DNA of 43,673 nucleotides from a virus. The stretch spans positions 1 through 43,673 of IMG/VR virus record IMGVR_UViG_3300046463_000463; one strand, written 5' to 3'. Of this stretch, positions 27,801 through 36,588 are shown in pieces (position 1 is the first letter of the stretch; each line of letters begins with the position of its first letter). The position numbers were made by a program, and so were the translations under genes. The notes beneath the pieces are model-generated. The model saw only the letters and a program-made list of their open reading frames with translations. It had not been told where the DNA came from and made no database searches.

Positions 27801-29288
27801 ATGAAGCCCGAGCACTTGAAGCTGCTACGGGACAAGCGTTGGAGGCTGAACAATCTCTACTACATCACCGACAAGCAGGGCAAAAAGGTCCGCTTCCGGA
27901 TGACGGACGAGCAGATCGAGTACTTCGATGGGATGCACACCCGCAACATCATCCTGAAGGCTCGGCAGCTCGGCTTCACCACTGAGTGCTGCATCATCCA
28001 GCTCGACGCCGCTCTGTTTGAGTCGGCCAAGTGCGCGCTGATCGCTCACACCCTGAACGACGCAAAGCGCCTGTTCCGGGAGAAAGTGAAGTTCGCCTAC
28101 GACAACCTGCCCAAGGAAGTCAGGGCGGCCAACCCGGCTCACAACGACGCGGCCGGCGAGCTGGTGTTCAGCAAGGGCGGTTCGCTCTACGTTTCCACGT
28201 CCTTCCGAGGCGGCACGCTGCGCTACCTGCATGTGTCCGAGTTCGGGAAAATCTGCGCCAAGTTTCCACACAAGGCCCGCGAGATCGTCACCGGCGCCTT
28301 CGAGGCCGTGGCAACCGATTGTTTCGTCACAATTGAATCAACGGCGGAGGGCAGGGCTGGCTACTTTTTCGATTATTCACAGAGTGCGGAGCGCCAGCAG
28401 TTGGCCGGCGTGCCCCTGGGTCTGCTGGATTGGAAGTTTTTCTTCTTCTCCTGGTGGAAAAACAAAGGCTACTGGCTTGATCCCGCCGACGTGGTCATTC
28501 CACAGCGCTTGACCGATTACTTCAGTGAGCTGCACGCCAAGCACGGGATCGTCACGAACGACGGCCAGCGCGCCTGGTACGCGGCCAAGGAGAAGACGCT
28601 CGGCGATGACATGAAGCGGGAATACCCGTCGATACCCGTCGAAGCGTTCCAGCAATCGGTCGAAGGCGCCTATTACGCGCAGCAATTCACTAAGCTTTAT
28701 GCCAACAAGCGCATCGGCGCTGTTCCGGACAACAGTCACCAGCCGGTGATGACGTTCTGGGACATCGGTGTCGGCGACTCCACGGCCATCTGGTTCGTGC
28801 GCCAGGTCGGCACCGAATACCACGTCATCGATTACTACGAGAACTCAGGCGAAGGTCTGCGGCATTACATGAAGGTGCTCAAGGATAAGGGTTACACCTA
28901 CGCCGAGCACTGGGGGCCGCACGACATCGATAACCGCGAGTTCGGTAGTGACGCCAAGACTCGTCGTGAGCTGGCCCAAGAGGGCTACGAGATCGATGGT
29001 CAGACCTACAGCATGACGTTTGATGTTGTTCCGAAGATCGGTGTCGATGACGGAATTGAGGCGGTACGCGAACTCCTTCCACTGTGCGTATTCGATGAAG
29101 CTCAGTGCGAAGAAGGCATCGGCCACCTCGAAAACTATCGAAAAGAGTGGGATGACAAGCGCGGCTGTTGGAAAGACAAACCTCTGCACGACAAGACATC
29201 GCACGGCTCTGACGCGTTCCGGTACTTCGCTGTCGCGAAGAGTGCCAGGCAGCCGGTTACCACTCTCAAAATGGGATTTGCACGCTAA
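27801..29288 (+). CDS. terL: Terminase large subunit
   Basis: 495 residues. ATPase domain: a Walker-A-like LKARQLGFTT (about 52-61), RYLHVSEFGK (about 141-150) in the Walker B region, and motif III VTIESTAEG (about 176-184). The C-terminal RuvC/RNase H-like nuclease starts at FWDIGVGDSTAIW with D321 and ends near KTSHGSDAFRY. It pumps DNA into the procapsid and cuts concatemers. It starts one base after terS ends. Confidence 0.95.
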   Translation: MKPEHLKLLRDKRWRLNNLYYITDKQGKKVRFRMTDEQIEYFDGMHTRNIILKARQLGFTTECCIIQLDAALFESAKCALIAHTLNDAKRLFREKVKFAYDNLPKEVRAANPAHNDAAGELVFSKGGSLYVSTSFRGGTLRYLHVSEFGKICAKFPHKAREIVTGAFEAVATDCFVTIESTAEGRAGYFFDYSQSAERQQLAGVPLGLLDWKFFFFSWWKNKGYWLDPADVVIPQRLTDYFSELHAKHGIVTNDGQRAWYAAKEKTLGDDMKREYPSIPVEAFQQSVEGAYYAQQFTKLYANKRIGAVPDNSHQPVMTFWDIGVGDSTAIWFVRQVGTEYHVIDYYENSGEGLRHYMKVLKDKGYTYAEHWGPHDIDNREFGSDAKTRRELAQEGYEIDGQTYSMTFDVVPKIGVDDGIEAVRELLPLCVFDEAQCEEGIGHLENYRKEWDDKRGCWKDKPLHDKTSHGSDAFRYFAVAKSARQPVTTLKMGFAR

Positions 29289-30751
29289 TGGCCAATGACG
29301 TCACATTTACCCGTCCGGAGTACGACGCGGCCCAGTCCCGTTGGCGACTGGTGCGTGACGTCTGTAAGGGCTCTGAAACCATAAAGGCGGCTGGCGATAA
29401 ATACCTGCCGCGACCGAATGCCTCGGATATTAGTCAGGACAACAAGGATCGTTACGACGCGTACAAGAAGCGCGCCGTTTTCTACAACGCCACGGGCCGG
29501 ACGAAGCACAGTCTGGTGGGAGCAGTATTCCGTACCTGGCCGACGCTGACTGTCCCTGGCGCGCTCGACTACGTATCGAAGGACATCGACGGGCGGGGCG
29601 TGAGCGTTTACCAGCAGTCGCAATCGGTCATCGGGCATCTGCTTGAGGTCGGTCGTCATGGTCTGTTGGTGGACTACGCCGCTGTCGAAGCTGGCACTGT
29701 GAGCAAGGCGGATGAACAAGCGGGTCGCGCCCGGGCCAACGTCGCCAGCTACCCAGCGGAGTCCATCAGGAACTGGAAGACGCGCCAAGTAGGCGGCCAG
29801 CACTTGCTAAGCCTCATCGTCCTGCGTGAAGAGGTGGACATCGATACGGATGACGGCTTCGGCAGCGAGAGGGTCGTGCAATACCGGGTTCTGCGCCTCG
29901 ATGCCGCCGGCATCTACACGCAGGAAGTATGGGAAGAGGGTTCCAGCACGACGTCAATGATCACTGCACCATTCACACCGCTGAATGGCCTCGGCCAGCC
30001 TTGGAAAGTGATCCCTTTCCAGTTCCTCGGCAGCGAGAACAACGACACCAGCATTGACGATTCACCCCTATATGACATGGCTGAGGTCAACGTCGGCCAC
30101 TACCGAAACAGCGCGGACTACGAAGAGGCAGCTTACCTGGTGGGCCAGCCACAGCCGTGGATGTCGGGACTTGATGTGAAATGGCGCGACCATTTGGAGG
30201 CGGAAGGCATCTTCCTCGGGTCGCGTGCGCCGTGGCTGCTTCCTCAGGGTGGGGCATGCGGAATGATGCAGGCTCAGCCGAATACGGTCGCCAAAGAGGC
30301 CATGGACAGCAAGAAAGAGGACATGGTGTCGCTTGGTGCCCGACTGATCGAGCGCGGCAGCGCGGTGAAGACTGCGACCCAGGCTGATAACGACAGCGCC
30401 GCCGAACACAGCGTTCTCTCTCTGGTGGTGAGCAATGTCAGCGAAGCCTACAGCCAGTGTCTGGTCTGGATGGCTGAGTTCGTGAACGCGCCCGTCGAAG
30501 TCATCTACAAACTCAATCAGGACTTCAGCCAAATCAGCTTGGACGCAACCATCCTCACCGCGTTGTTCAATGCAGTGCAGGGCGGCAAGCTGCCGGAAGG
30601 CGACTTCTGGCAGTACCTGCGTGATCGCGGCGTGATCAACCCAGAGAAGACGGACGACGACATCCGGGACGAACTGGAAGCACAAGGCACCGGGCCAGCC
30701 CTGGATGACACCGAGGTAATTCCTAATGGCGGCAAACCAAGCAATCCTTGA
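29288..30751 (+). CDS. Portal protein (DUF4055)
   Basis: 487 residues, one-base overlap with terL. N-terminal YDAAQSRWRLVRDVCKGSETIKAAGDKYLPRP and the segment RTKHSLVGAVFRTWPTLTVP are typical of DUF4055 portal-like proteins; a long helical C-terminus (SQISLDATILTALFNAVQGGKLPEGDFWQYLRDRGVI) follows. It forms the dodecameric DNA gate at the capsid vertex. It overlaps the MuF-like gene by 26 bp. Confidence 0.9.
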   Translation: MANDVTFTRPEYDAAQSRWRLVRDVCKGSETIKAAGDKYLPRPNASDISQDNKDRYDAYKKRAVFYNATGRTKHSLVGAVFRTWPTLTVPGALDYVSKDIDGRGVSVYQQSQSVIGHLLEVGRHGLLVDYAAVEAGTVSKADEQAGRARANVASYPAESIRNWKTRQVGGQHLLSLIVLREEVDIDTDDGFGSERVVQYRVLRLDAAGIYTQEVWEEGSSTTSMITAPFTPLNGLGQPWKVIPFQFLGSENNDTSIDDSPLYDMAEVNVGHYRNSADYEEAAYLVGQPQPWMSGLDVKWRDHLEAEGIFLGSRAPWLLPQGGACGMMQAQPNTVAKEAMDSKKEDMVSLGARLIERGSAVKTATQADNDSAAEHSVLSLVVSNVSEAYSQCLVWMAEFVNAPVEVIYKLNQDFSQISLDATILTALFNAVQGGKLPEGDFWQYLRDRGVINPEKTDDDIRDELEAQGTGPALDDTEVIPNGGKPSNP

Positions 30752-31811
30752 TGCCACCATCCGGCACGCCGTCTTCCTCGAGCAGCTTAAGTCGGGCGAG
30801 GTGGCGAAGTTCGCACCCTTCCTAAAGGAGATCGACCGGTCTATCCGTGATCGGCTCACCCGGGCAGATCTGACGGATTACACCGTCGTCCGCCTGGAGC
30901 GGCTGCTGAGCGAGGTCGATGGTCTGCTGCTGGGCATCTTCGGCCGGTACAGCGAGAAGCTGAACCTCGACTTGGTGGACATCGCCAACTACGAGGCCGA
31001 GTTTGAAGCGACCAGCCTGACCCGCGCGGCACCGGTGGGCGTGTCGTTCGATGCGGCGGTGCCTGGTGCTGCTGCAATCAGGACGGCAATCCTCGGTAAC
31101 CCGCTCAGCGTGCGCGGCGCAGATGGCGGCAAGCTGCTCAAGACGTTTATCGATGGCTTTACCGCCACCGAGCGACAACGCCTCACAGGCGCGATCCGGC
31201 AAGGCTTCTTCGAAGGCCAAACCAACTTCCAGATCATCAAGAACATTCGCGGTACCAAGGCGCTCCAGTACAACGACGGCATCCTGGCCACGACCAACCG
31301 CAATGCCGGCGCAGTGGTGCGGACGGCGGTGCAGCACGTCGCCACCCAGGCTCGCATGGAGACGCTGAAAGAGAACTCCGATGTTGTGCAAGCGGTGGAA
31401 TGGGTCACCACCTTGGACACGAAGACCACCAGTCAGTGCAGGTCGCTCGATAAGCAGCGATTCAAGCTGACTGAAGGACCGAGACCGCCGATCCACATCA
31501 ACTGCCGCTCTACGGTGGTGGCAGTGACTCGCTTCAGTGCTCTGTTTGCCAAGGACGCGACTCGAGCATCCATCGGCGACAGTGGCGCCCAGCAGGTGAG
31601 GGCAGACTTTAGCTATTACGACTGGCTCAAGCAGCAGCCGGCGGCGTTTCAGGACAAGGCCATTGGCCCGGTTCGCGCCAAGCTGTTCCGCGAAGGCGGA
31701 CTGAGCATCGAGAGATTCTCCGAGCTGCAGCTTGATCGCAATTTCAAACCCCTGACGCTTGCGCAGATGCGTGCTCTTGAACCGCTGGCTTTCGAGCACG
31801 CCAAGATCTGA
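30726..31811 (+). CDS. Minor head protein, MuF-like (head morphogenesis)
   Basis: 361 residues. The C-terminal half carries the MuF signature: RTAVQHVATQARMETLKENSDVVQAVEWVTTLDTKTTSQCRSLDKQRF and PPIHINCRSTVVAV, with conserved Cys and the P-x-HxxCRS motif. The N-terminal part is helical. Such proteins bind portal and scaffold in head assembly and may be injected. No extra toxin domain is fused at its C-terminus. Confidence 0.9.
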   Translation: MAANQAILDATIRHAVFLEQLKSGEVAKFAPFLKEIDRSIRDRLTRADLTDYTVVRLERLLSEVDGLLLGIFGRYSEKLNLDLVDIANYEAEFEATSLTRAAPVGVSFDAAVPGAAAIRTAILGNPLSVRGADGGKLLKTFIDGFTATERQRLTGAIRQGFFEGQTNFQIIKNIRGTKALQYNDGILATTNRNAGAVVRTAVQHVATQARMETLKENSDVVQAVEWVTTLDTKTTSQCRSLDKQRFKLTEGPRPPIHINCRSTVVAVTRFSALFAKDATRASIGDSGAQQVRADFSYYDWLKQQPAAFQDKAIGPVRAKLFREGGLSIERFSELQLDRNFKPLTLAQMRALEPLAFEHAKI

Positions 31812-31819
31812 GGTGATAG

Positions 31820-32305
31820 TTACTCTAGATCCGCAGCTTTTTCAGCCACGATCGCCAGAGCATTAACTGTGCGGCTGAGGTATGGGTATTTCTTTTTGAT
31901 GCGAACGAAGTAACCCGACTTTACGAGGGCCTCGACCACTTCGGCCGTTGCTTGCATGGTGTTCTTGTAAGGCGATGATGCAGGCAAGAAATCGTGGCGA
32001 ATGATTGGATCAAGTGTCATCCGTTGCTCTGGTGGGTACTGATCCAAGGACTGCGCACGTTGGTTAATTGCCAAGTCAGAGATCCCATTTTTGAGCAGGT
32101 GGCGAACCAGCGCGCGTATATCGAGGTATGCGTCTGCGCCGCCGTAAGGTAGCTTTACTGTAAAAGATCCATCTACAAGGAGGTTCAGTGGTTGAACATC
32201 AATAACAGATTGATTTTGATCAGTCAGTTGGCGGTAGTGATCGATTGATAGTACTGCAAATACTGGGTTTCCTAGAGTGTCGTGCAAAAATTGTACGCTG
32301 TTCAT
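31820..32305 (-). CDS. Accessory protein with an antitoxin-like N-terminus
   Basis: 161 residues on the minus strand between head genes. The start VQFLHDTLGNPVFAVLSIDHYRQLTDQ resembles the strand-turn-strand opening of Phd/YefM-type antitoxins and related regulators (a D-x-x-G-x-P-x-(F/Y)-A-V-(L/V)-x-x-(D/E)-x-Y pattern). The remaining 130 residues (YLDIRALVRHLLKNGISDLAINQRAQSL, ATAEVVEALVKSGYFVRIKKKYPYLSRTVNALAIVAEKAADL) are not recognised. AT-rich, with repeated GTTGTA motifs just upstream, so it may regulate itself. No toxin gene adjoins it. Confidence 0.6.
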   Translation of the reverse strand: MNSVQFLHDTLGNPVFAVLSIDHYRQLTDQNQSVIDVQPLNLLVDGSFTVKLPYGGADAYLDIRALVRHLLKNGISDLAINQRAQSLDQYPPEQRMTLDPIIRHDFLPASSPYKNTMQATAEVVEALVKSGYFVRIKKKYPYLSRTVNALAIVAEKAADLE

Positions 32306-32333
32306 TGTTTTTTCATTTCCGTTGTTGTGGCTT

Positions 32334-32388
32334 CGTTGTAGGAAAATATTATCTACAATAAAGCTTGTTGTAAACCCTTCGTTGTAAA
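32334..32388. repeat. Repeated GTTGTA motifs upstream of the 31820 gene
   Basis: CGTTGTA occurs at 32334-32340 and 32380-32386, TTGTTGTA at 32365-32372, and TTGTAG (32336-32341) faces CTACAA (32353-32358) as a dyad with an 11-bp spacer. They fill the promoter region of the divergent 31820 gene and probably form operator sites. A GAGGCC/GGCCTC hairpin (about 32393-32406) lies next to them. Confidence 0.45.
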
Positions 32389-32429
32389 AATAGAGGCCGG
32401 GCCTCTCTCAAGTTCCAGGGGAACGAAAA

Positions 32430-33137
32430 ATGCTGAAGTTCCAAATTGACACCCTTGATGGTGTCGACGAAGCCGTGCGCGCTCTTTACACCGAGAAGGA
32501 CGGCAAGTTCGTGCTCGGCATTGAAGGTTTGCCACAGCCTGAGGATGTCTCTGGCCTGAAGTCCAAAGTTCAGGAACTGCTGGACGAGAAGAAGGCTGCC
32601 GACAAGGCTCGCAAGGACGCCGAAGATCAGGCCCGATTGGAGCGCGAAGAGAATGCCCGCAAATCTGGCAACGTCGAAGAACTCGAGAAGTCCTGGTCTG
32701 AAAAATACAACCGCCGCGAAGCTGAGCTGAACGGGATGTTGGAGCAGGAGCGTGGAACGCTGAGCACTCAGATCCGGGATCTGACTGTCGGCCGCACCGC
32801 TACTGACATCGCGTCTGCCCTGGCAATTCCGGGCAGCGCAAAAGCCCTTTTGCCGCATATCGAACGCCGTTTGAGCGTCGAGCAGCGCGACGGGAAGCCT
32901 GTTGTGGTCGTGCTCGACCAGCAGGGCAAGCTCTCGGCGGCAACGCTGGATGAGCTGAAAGCAGAATTCGCAAACGACACGGCGTTCGCGCCGTTGATCG
33001 CGGGTAGTAAGGCATCCGGCGGCGGGGCCGGCGGTGCTGGGAATGGCGGCGGGGCCGCAAAAGGCAAGATCGGCGGCACCAAGGAAGAACGACAGGCCGC
33101 AATCGCGGGCCGGTTCTCCGACCTCCCACTCAAGTAA
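32430..33137 (+). CDS. Capsid scaffold protein
   Basis: 235 residues. Residues about 45-120 are coiled coil (SGLKSKVQELLDEKKAADKARKDAEDQARLEREENARKSGNVEELEKSWSEKYNRREAELNGMLEQERG). A Gly/Ala-rich hinge near 195-212 and a basic C-terminal helix (KEERQAAIAGRFSDLPLK) follow; in scaffolds that helix contacts the capsid. It lies immediately before the capsid gene, 12 bp away. It is expected to be lost from mature heads. Confidence 0.85.
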   Translation: MLKFQIDTLDGVDEAVRALYTEKDGKFVLGIEGLPQPEDVSGLKSKVQELLDEKKAADKARKDAEDQARLEREENARKSGNVEELEKSWSEKYNRREAELNGMLEQERGTLSTQIRDLTVGRTATDIASALAIPGSAKALLPHIERRLSVEQRDGKPVVVVLDQQGKLSAATLDELKAEFANDTAFAPLIAGSKASGGGAGGAGNGGGAAKGKIGGTKEERQAAIAGRFSDLPLK

Positions 33138-33148
33138 GGAATTGATCC

Positions 33149-34117
33149 ATGTCCCTGTCTCAAATGCAGGTCTTCAACCAGTACATCATGCCGGCGACTC
33201 TCGAGACGCTGGACCAGATGCTGGAAGCGTTCAATATCGCGAGCAACGGCGCGATCCTGTTGTCCCCGGACGGCTTCACCGGTGATTTCCTTCTGGAATC
33301 CTTCTTCCAGAACCTGGGCGCCGCACAACGCCGAGTCAACCGTTACGGCGCCAACAACACCGTTGCCGCGACCGACCTGACCGAACTGCAAAACGCTTCG
33401 GTGAAAGTGGCCGGCGGCTTCGGCCCTGTACGTTACGAGCCGTCGCAAATGACGTGGCTTGAGCGTCCAACCATTCAAGGCATCGAGGTCGCATCGCGCG
33501 CATTCGCCGAAGTCTTGCTGAAGGATCAGCTCAACACTGCCATCGCCGCTCTGGTCGCTGCAATCACCGCCCAGGCAGCCGCGGTGAACGACGTGTCAGC
33601 AACCGCGGGTATCACTCAGGCCGGCTTGAACCTCGCGCACGCGAAGTTCGGCGATGCCAGCCAGAGCATCGTCGCCCAGATTATGCAGGGCAGCACCTAC
33701 CACAAGCTGGTCGGCCAGGCGATTGCCAACCCGACCAACCTGTTTGTGGCGGGCAACGTTCGCGTGGTCGACATTTTGGGCAAGGTGTCGGTTGTGACCG
33801 ATTCTCCTGCGCTGGCGCAAACCGGCACGCCGAACAAGGAAATCATCCTTGGCTTGGTGCCGGGCGCTGCCCAAGTTCGCGATGGTCGCGACATCATCTC
33901 GAACGTTCAGACCACCAACGGCAAAGAGCGTATCGAAACGACCATTCAGGTGGATTACACATTCAGTGTTGGTCTGAAGGGTTACACCTGGGACACCGCA
34001 AACGGCGGCAAGTCGCCGACTAGCGCCGCGCTCGCCACTGGTACTAACTGGGACAAAACCGCAGCCAGCATCAAGGACACCGCCGGTGTTGCATTGATCG
34101 GCGACGCCGCCAAGTAA
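33149..34117 (+). CDS. Major capsid protein
   Basis: 322 residues following the scaffold gene. Features fit a HK97-fold coat: a helical N-terminus (QYIMPATLETLDQMLEAFNIAS), the E-loop-like region (SFFQNLGAAQRRVNRYGANNTVAATDLTELQNASVKVAGGFGP), and a P-domain with helical repeats (NTAIAALVAAITAQAAAVNDV). A stable hairpin follows the stop codon (34129-34151). No trans-lysine crosslink motif can be identified. Confidence 0.9.
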   Translation: MSLSQMQVFNQYIMPATLETLDQMLEAFNIASNGAILLSPDGFTGDFLLESFFQNLGAAQRRVNRYGANNTVAATDLTELQNASVKVAGGFGPVRYEPSQMTWLERPTIQGIEVASRAFAEVLLKDQLNTAIAALVAAITAQAAAVNDVSATAGITQAGLNLAHAKFGDASQSIVAQIMQGSTYHKLVGQAIANPTNLFVAGNVRVVDILGKVSVVTDSPALAQTGTPNKEIILGLVPGAAQVRDGRDIISNVQTTNGKERIETTIQVDYTFSVGLKGYTWDTANGGKSPTSAALATGTNWDKTAASIKDTAGVALIGDAAK

Positions 34118-34128
34118 CCCTGAAAGCT

Positions 34129-34151
34129 GAGCCGGACCTAGTGCCCGGCTC
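34129..34151 (+). terminator. Hairpin downstream of the capsid gene
   Basis: GAGCCGG (34129-34135) pairs with CCGGCTC (34145-34151) around a 9-base loop, with no T run. It may partly attenuate downstream expression or protect the 3' end of the capsid mRNA, giving the capsid gene its excess. Confidence 0.5.
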
Positions 34152-34166
34152 GGCGAGGACATGATC

Positions 34167-34727
34167 ATGAGCAACAAGAATATTTGGTATCTGCCCGGCC
34201 CATTTCACCAGTACCAGGAAGACGTTAAGGCTCTGGCCAAGAAAGCCGGTCTTCGCATCATCGACGCAAACGTGACTGATGATCGCGGTGATGAAGCCGA
34301 GAACACGCCCGAAGTGACACTGAAGGAAGTAGAACAGCGTCAGGTATTGGTTGCCTGTACTGACGATAACAAGGCTGAACTGGTAGACCTGATCGGCAAG
34401 CTGCAGATTGAAAGCGATACGGTCCGGGCTGTGATTGACGGGCTCGACGCTGGCGAGATTGAAAAGCCCGAAGCTGGTGAACTCGCAATCCGCCTGTTTC
34501 ATTCGCTCGACGGTATTCGCTTGCAGATGGTGGAACTGACCGGTGCGCGCGACGATCTCGCAACGGAAAACGAGATGCTGCGCAACGAACTCGCCGATCT
34601 GAGGGTGGGCGAGGGTGTGGAAGTCGAGGCCATGAAGGCTAAGCTCGAAGCTGCTGGCGTTCCCTTCCGGGCCAACGCCTCGAAAGAATCCTTGGAAAAG
34701 CTCATCGTTGATCTGCCCAAGGCGTGA
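34167..34727 (+). CDS. Head-associated protein with C-terminal HeH/LEM-like motif
   Basis: 186 residues from ATG 34167, eight bases from GAGG (ATG 34161 is too close). It has an N-terminal segment with NIWYLPGPFHQYQEDVKALAKKAGLRIID, a helical central region, and a C-terminal motif MKAKLEAAGVPFRANASKESLEKLIVDL of HeH/LEM-type helices found in capsid-associated phage proteins. The first part may be a decoration or connector protein. Position between capsid and connector genes fits a minor head role. Confidence 0.7.
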   Translation: MSNKNIWYLPGPFHQYQEDVKALAKKAGLRIIDANVTDDRGDEAENTPEVTLKEVEQRQVLVACTDDNKAELVDLIGKLQIESDTVRAVIDGLDAGEIEKPEAGELAIRLFHSLDGIRLQMVELTGARDDLATENEMLRNELADLRVGEGVEVEAMKAKLEAAGVPFRANASKESLEKLIVDLPKA

Positions 34728-34789
34728 TACTGCTGGCTGACGGTAAAGCGTCAGCCAATCATTCAAAGCTCAACCCAGCGAGTTGATCC

Positions 34790-35293
34790 ATGACACTCAT
34801 CATCGAGGACGGCACCGGCAAGCCAGACGCCGAAAGTTACGCGAGCGCCGCGGACCTGGTCATGTACGCCGTGAAGTTCGGCGTGACCATCCCTGCGGAG
34901 GAGCCTGCGCAAGAAGCACTGCTTCGCCGGGCCGCCTTGGCGATGGATGGCATGATCTGGAAGGGGCGCAAGACCGACAGTGATCAGGCTCTGGCCTGGC
35001 CGCGCCGCGGGGTTGAACTGGACTTACAGATCAAGCCCGACAACTACCTGCCTGCGCGGATTCAGTACGGCCAGATGGCCTTGGCCGCCGAGATCCACAT
35101 TGACGATATCGACCCGGTCGAGAAACGCAAGGGCGCGGTTCTGCTGGATCGTGTCGAGGGTGCGGTGACGCGGCAGTACGCGGCGATTTCGAACACCAGC
35201 AACCGGCTGTTGCCGGCGGCGCCGGATCGGCCCAGCGCCACGCAGTTCGCTGACTATCTGAAAAAACGAGGATTGTTTGCGGTGCGTGCATGA
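34790..35293 (+). CDS. Head-tail connector protein (DnaT-like family)
   Basis: 167 residues. MTLIIEDGTGKPDAESYASAADLVMYAVKFG and LLRRAALAMDGMIWKGRKTDSDQALAWPRRGV match the putative DnaT-like/head-tail adaptor proteins placed after capsid genes in siphophages. They form the ring between portal and tail. Despite the family name, a replication role is unlikely here. Confidence 0.75.
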   Translation: MTLIIEDGTGKPDAESYASAADLVMYAVKFGVTIPAEEPAQEALLRRAALAMDGMIWKGRKTDSDQALAWPRRGVELDLQIKPDNYLPARIQYGQMALAAEIHIDDIDPVEKRKGAVLLDRVEGAVTRQYAAISNTSNRLLPAAPDRPSATQFADYLKKRGLFAVRA

Positions 35294-35326
35294 TGTCAAA
35301 TAGCCTTTCATTGAAGGGAGTTTGAT

Positions 35327-35497
35327 ATGAGCAAGATTCTTACAGACGAGCAGAAGGTATGGTCCCAGTTCGCGGCCGCAGCACTTACTGGTCTTCTTGC
35401 AACTGGGAAATGGACTACAGAGAGAACCGCAGCTGAGGCGGCCAACCATGCTGATATGTTGTTGATGGAACTCAAGCAAAGAAGTCCGCAGGCTTAG
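35327..35497 (+). CDS. 56-residue accessory protein
   Basis: GAAGGGAG six bases before ATG 35327. The product MSKILTDEQKVWSQFAAAAL continues TGLLATGKWTTERTAAEAANHADMLLMELKQRSPQA, one helical domain. It is followed 29 bp later by an intrinsic terminator, so it resembles a moron within the head-tail genes. This sequence type (helical, Ala-rich, about 56 residues) occurs at connectors of siphophages, with no known function. Confidence 0.7.
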   Translation: MSKILTDEQKVWSQFAAAALTGLLATGKWTTERTAAEAANHADMLLMELKQRSPQA

Positions 35498-35525
35498 TGA
35501 TTTGATATGTGCCTTGCGCAATATT

Positions 35526-35550
35526 AGCCCAGCAGCAACGCTGGGCTTTT
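35526..35550 (+). terminator. Intrinsic terminator within the connector genes
   Basis: AGCCCAGC (35526-35533) pairs with GCTGGGCT (35540-35547), 6-base loop, then TTTT. It lies between the 56-residue gene and the next connector; partial readthrough is needed for the tail genes. Confidence 0.75.
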
Positions 35551-35566
35551 CACATCTGGAGCCACC

Positions 35567-35935
35567 ATGGCCTTCTACGACGAAATGGCCGAGATGGCTC
35601 TGGAGATGATCAGAGAGTTCGGCCAGCCCGTGATCATCCGGGCGACCACCGCTGGCGAGTACGACCCGGACACCGGCACTGCGCCGGTCGACACGCTCAT
35701 CGAGCAAACCGCCCCTGGCATCCTGCTCGACTTCACCGGCCAAGAATTCCAGACCAACAGCCTCATCAAGCAGGGCGACAAGAAACTCAAGATCGCCGCG
35801 CAGGGGCTTGCGTGGGTGCCGAACTTGTTGAACAAGGTCATCGTCCAAGGTCGCACCTGGTCAATTGTTCCTCCGCTGAAAGAGATAAACCCAGCCGGTA
35901 CGCCGATTCTCTACGAATTGCAGGTACGGTCGTGA
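35567..35935 (+). CDS. Head-tail closure (joining) protein
   Basis: 122 residues, small beta-rich protein: FGQPVIIRATTAGEYDPDTGTAPV, TAPGILLDFTGQEFQTNSLIKQGDKKLKIAAQGL and NKVIVQGRTWSIVPPLKEINPAGTPILYELQVR. This is the pattern of phage head-closure/adaptor proteins. It stops in the GTGA overlap with the next tail gene. Confidence 0.78.
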   Translation: MAFYDEMAEMALEMIREFGQPVIIRATTAGEYDPDTGTAPVDTLIEQTAPGILLDFTGQEFQTNSLIKQGDKKLKIAAQGLAWVPNLLNKVIVQGRTWSIVPPLKEINPAGTPILYELQVRS

Positions 35936-36588
35936 GCCGCGCCGGAGCCGGCCAGTCTGGCAGCTTCGCGCTGAGCCTTGCTGAGTTCGCCGCCCAAGCC
36001 ACAGAAGCCATCGACGCCACCCTGCGCGAGATCATCATTGAGGTCGGCAGCAGCGTCATTCGCATGTCGCCGGTGGGTAACCCTGAAATCTGGGCGGCGA
36101 ACGTTGCGCACCGTTCGGCCAACACCCGAGCAGCGGACGACTACGACTTCAAGGTGGCGATCCGCAACACGGTCATCAACCTGACCGACAGCAATTTCAC
36201 CAAGTCCGGAAAGCTGAAGGCGGGCGTGAAGTACGCCAAGCCCCTGACCAAAGCTGAACGCGACCAAAACTTCAACGTGAATGGATTGGTAGCCGGCAAG
36301 GCTTACATCGGCGGGCGGTTCCGGGCGAACTGGCATCTCTCGATCAACGTCGTCGAGAACGTCACGTTTGACGAAGTTGATCCGAGCGGGAACGAGACAA
36401 TCGCCGCCCTAGTTTCCGCCGTCAGCGACTTCACGGCTGGCCAAGTGGCCTACCTCATCAACAACCTGCCATATGCGACTCCCCTGGAGTACGGACACTC
36501 GAAGCAAGCCCCGGGCGGAATGGTGAGAATCACCGTGGCCCGCTTCCAGCAGATCGTCGATGAAGCCATCAGGAACAATCAGATATGA
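35932..36588 (+). CDS. Tail component, HK97 gp10-like
   Basis: 218 residues from GTG 35932, which overlaps the closure gene's stop; the frame is open upstream to 35509 but that part is a shadow. It shows ATEAIDATLREIIIEVGSSVIRMSPVGNPEIW, GGRFRANWHLSINV and VAYLINNLPYATPLEYGHSKQAPGGMVRITVARFQQIVDEA, a gp10/tail-completion type pattern. Expected at the head-tail interface. Confidence 0.8.
   Translation: MSRAGAGQSGSFALSLAEFAAQATEAIDATLREIIIEVGSSVIRMSPVGNPEIWAANVAHRSANTRAADDYDFKVAIRNTVINLTDSNFTKSGKLKAGVKYAKPLTKAERDQNFNVNGLVAGKAYIGGRFRANWHLSINVVENVTFDEVDPSGNETIAALVSAVSDFTAGQVAYLINNLPYATPLEYGHSKQAPGGMVRITVARFQQIVDEAIRNNQI

Noticed and set aside
30068-31799. Long minus-strand ORFs over the portal and MuF-like genes (263 and 325 codons)
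   Set aside because: They are mirror frames of well-supported structural genes and their translations are His/Arg/Leu-rich without motifs.
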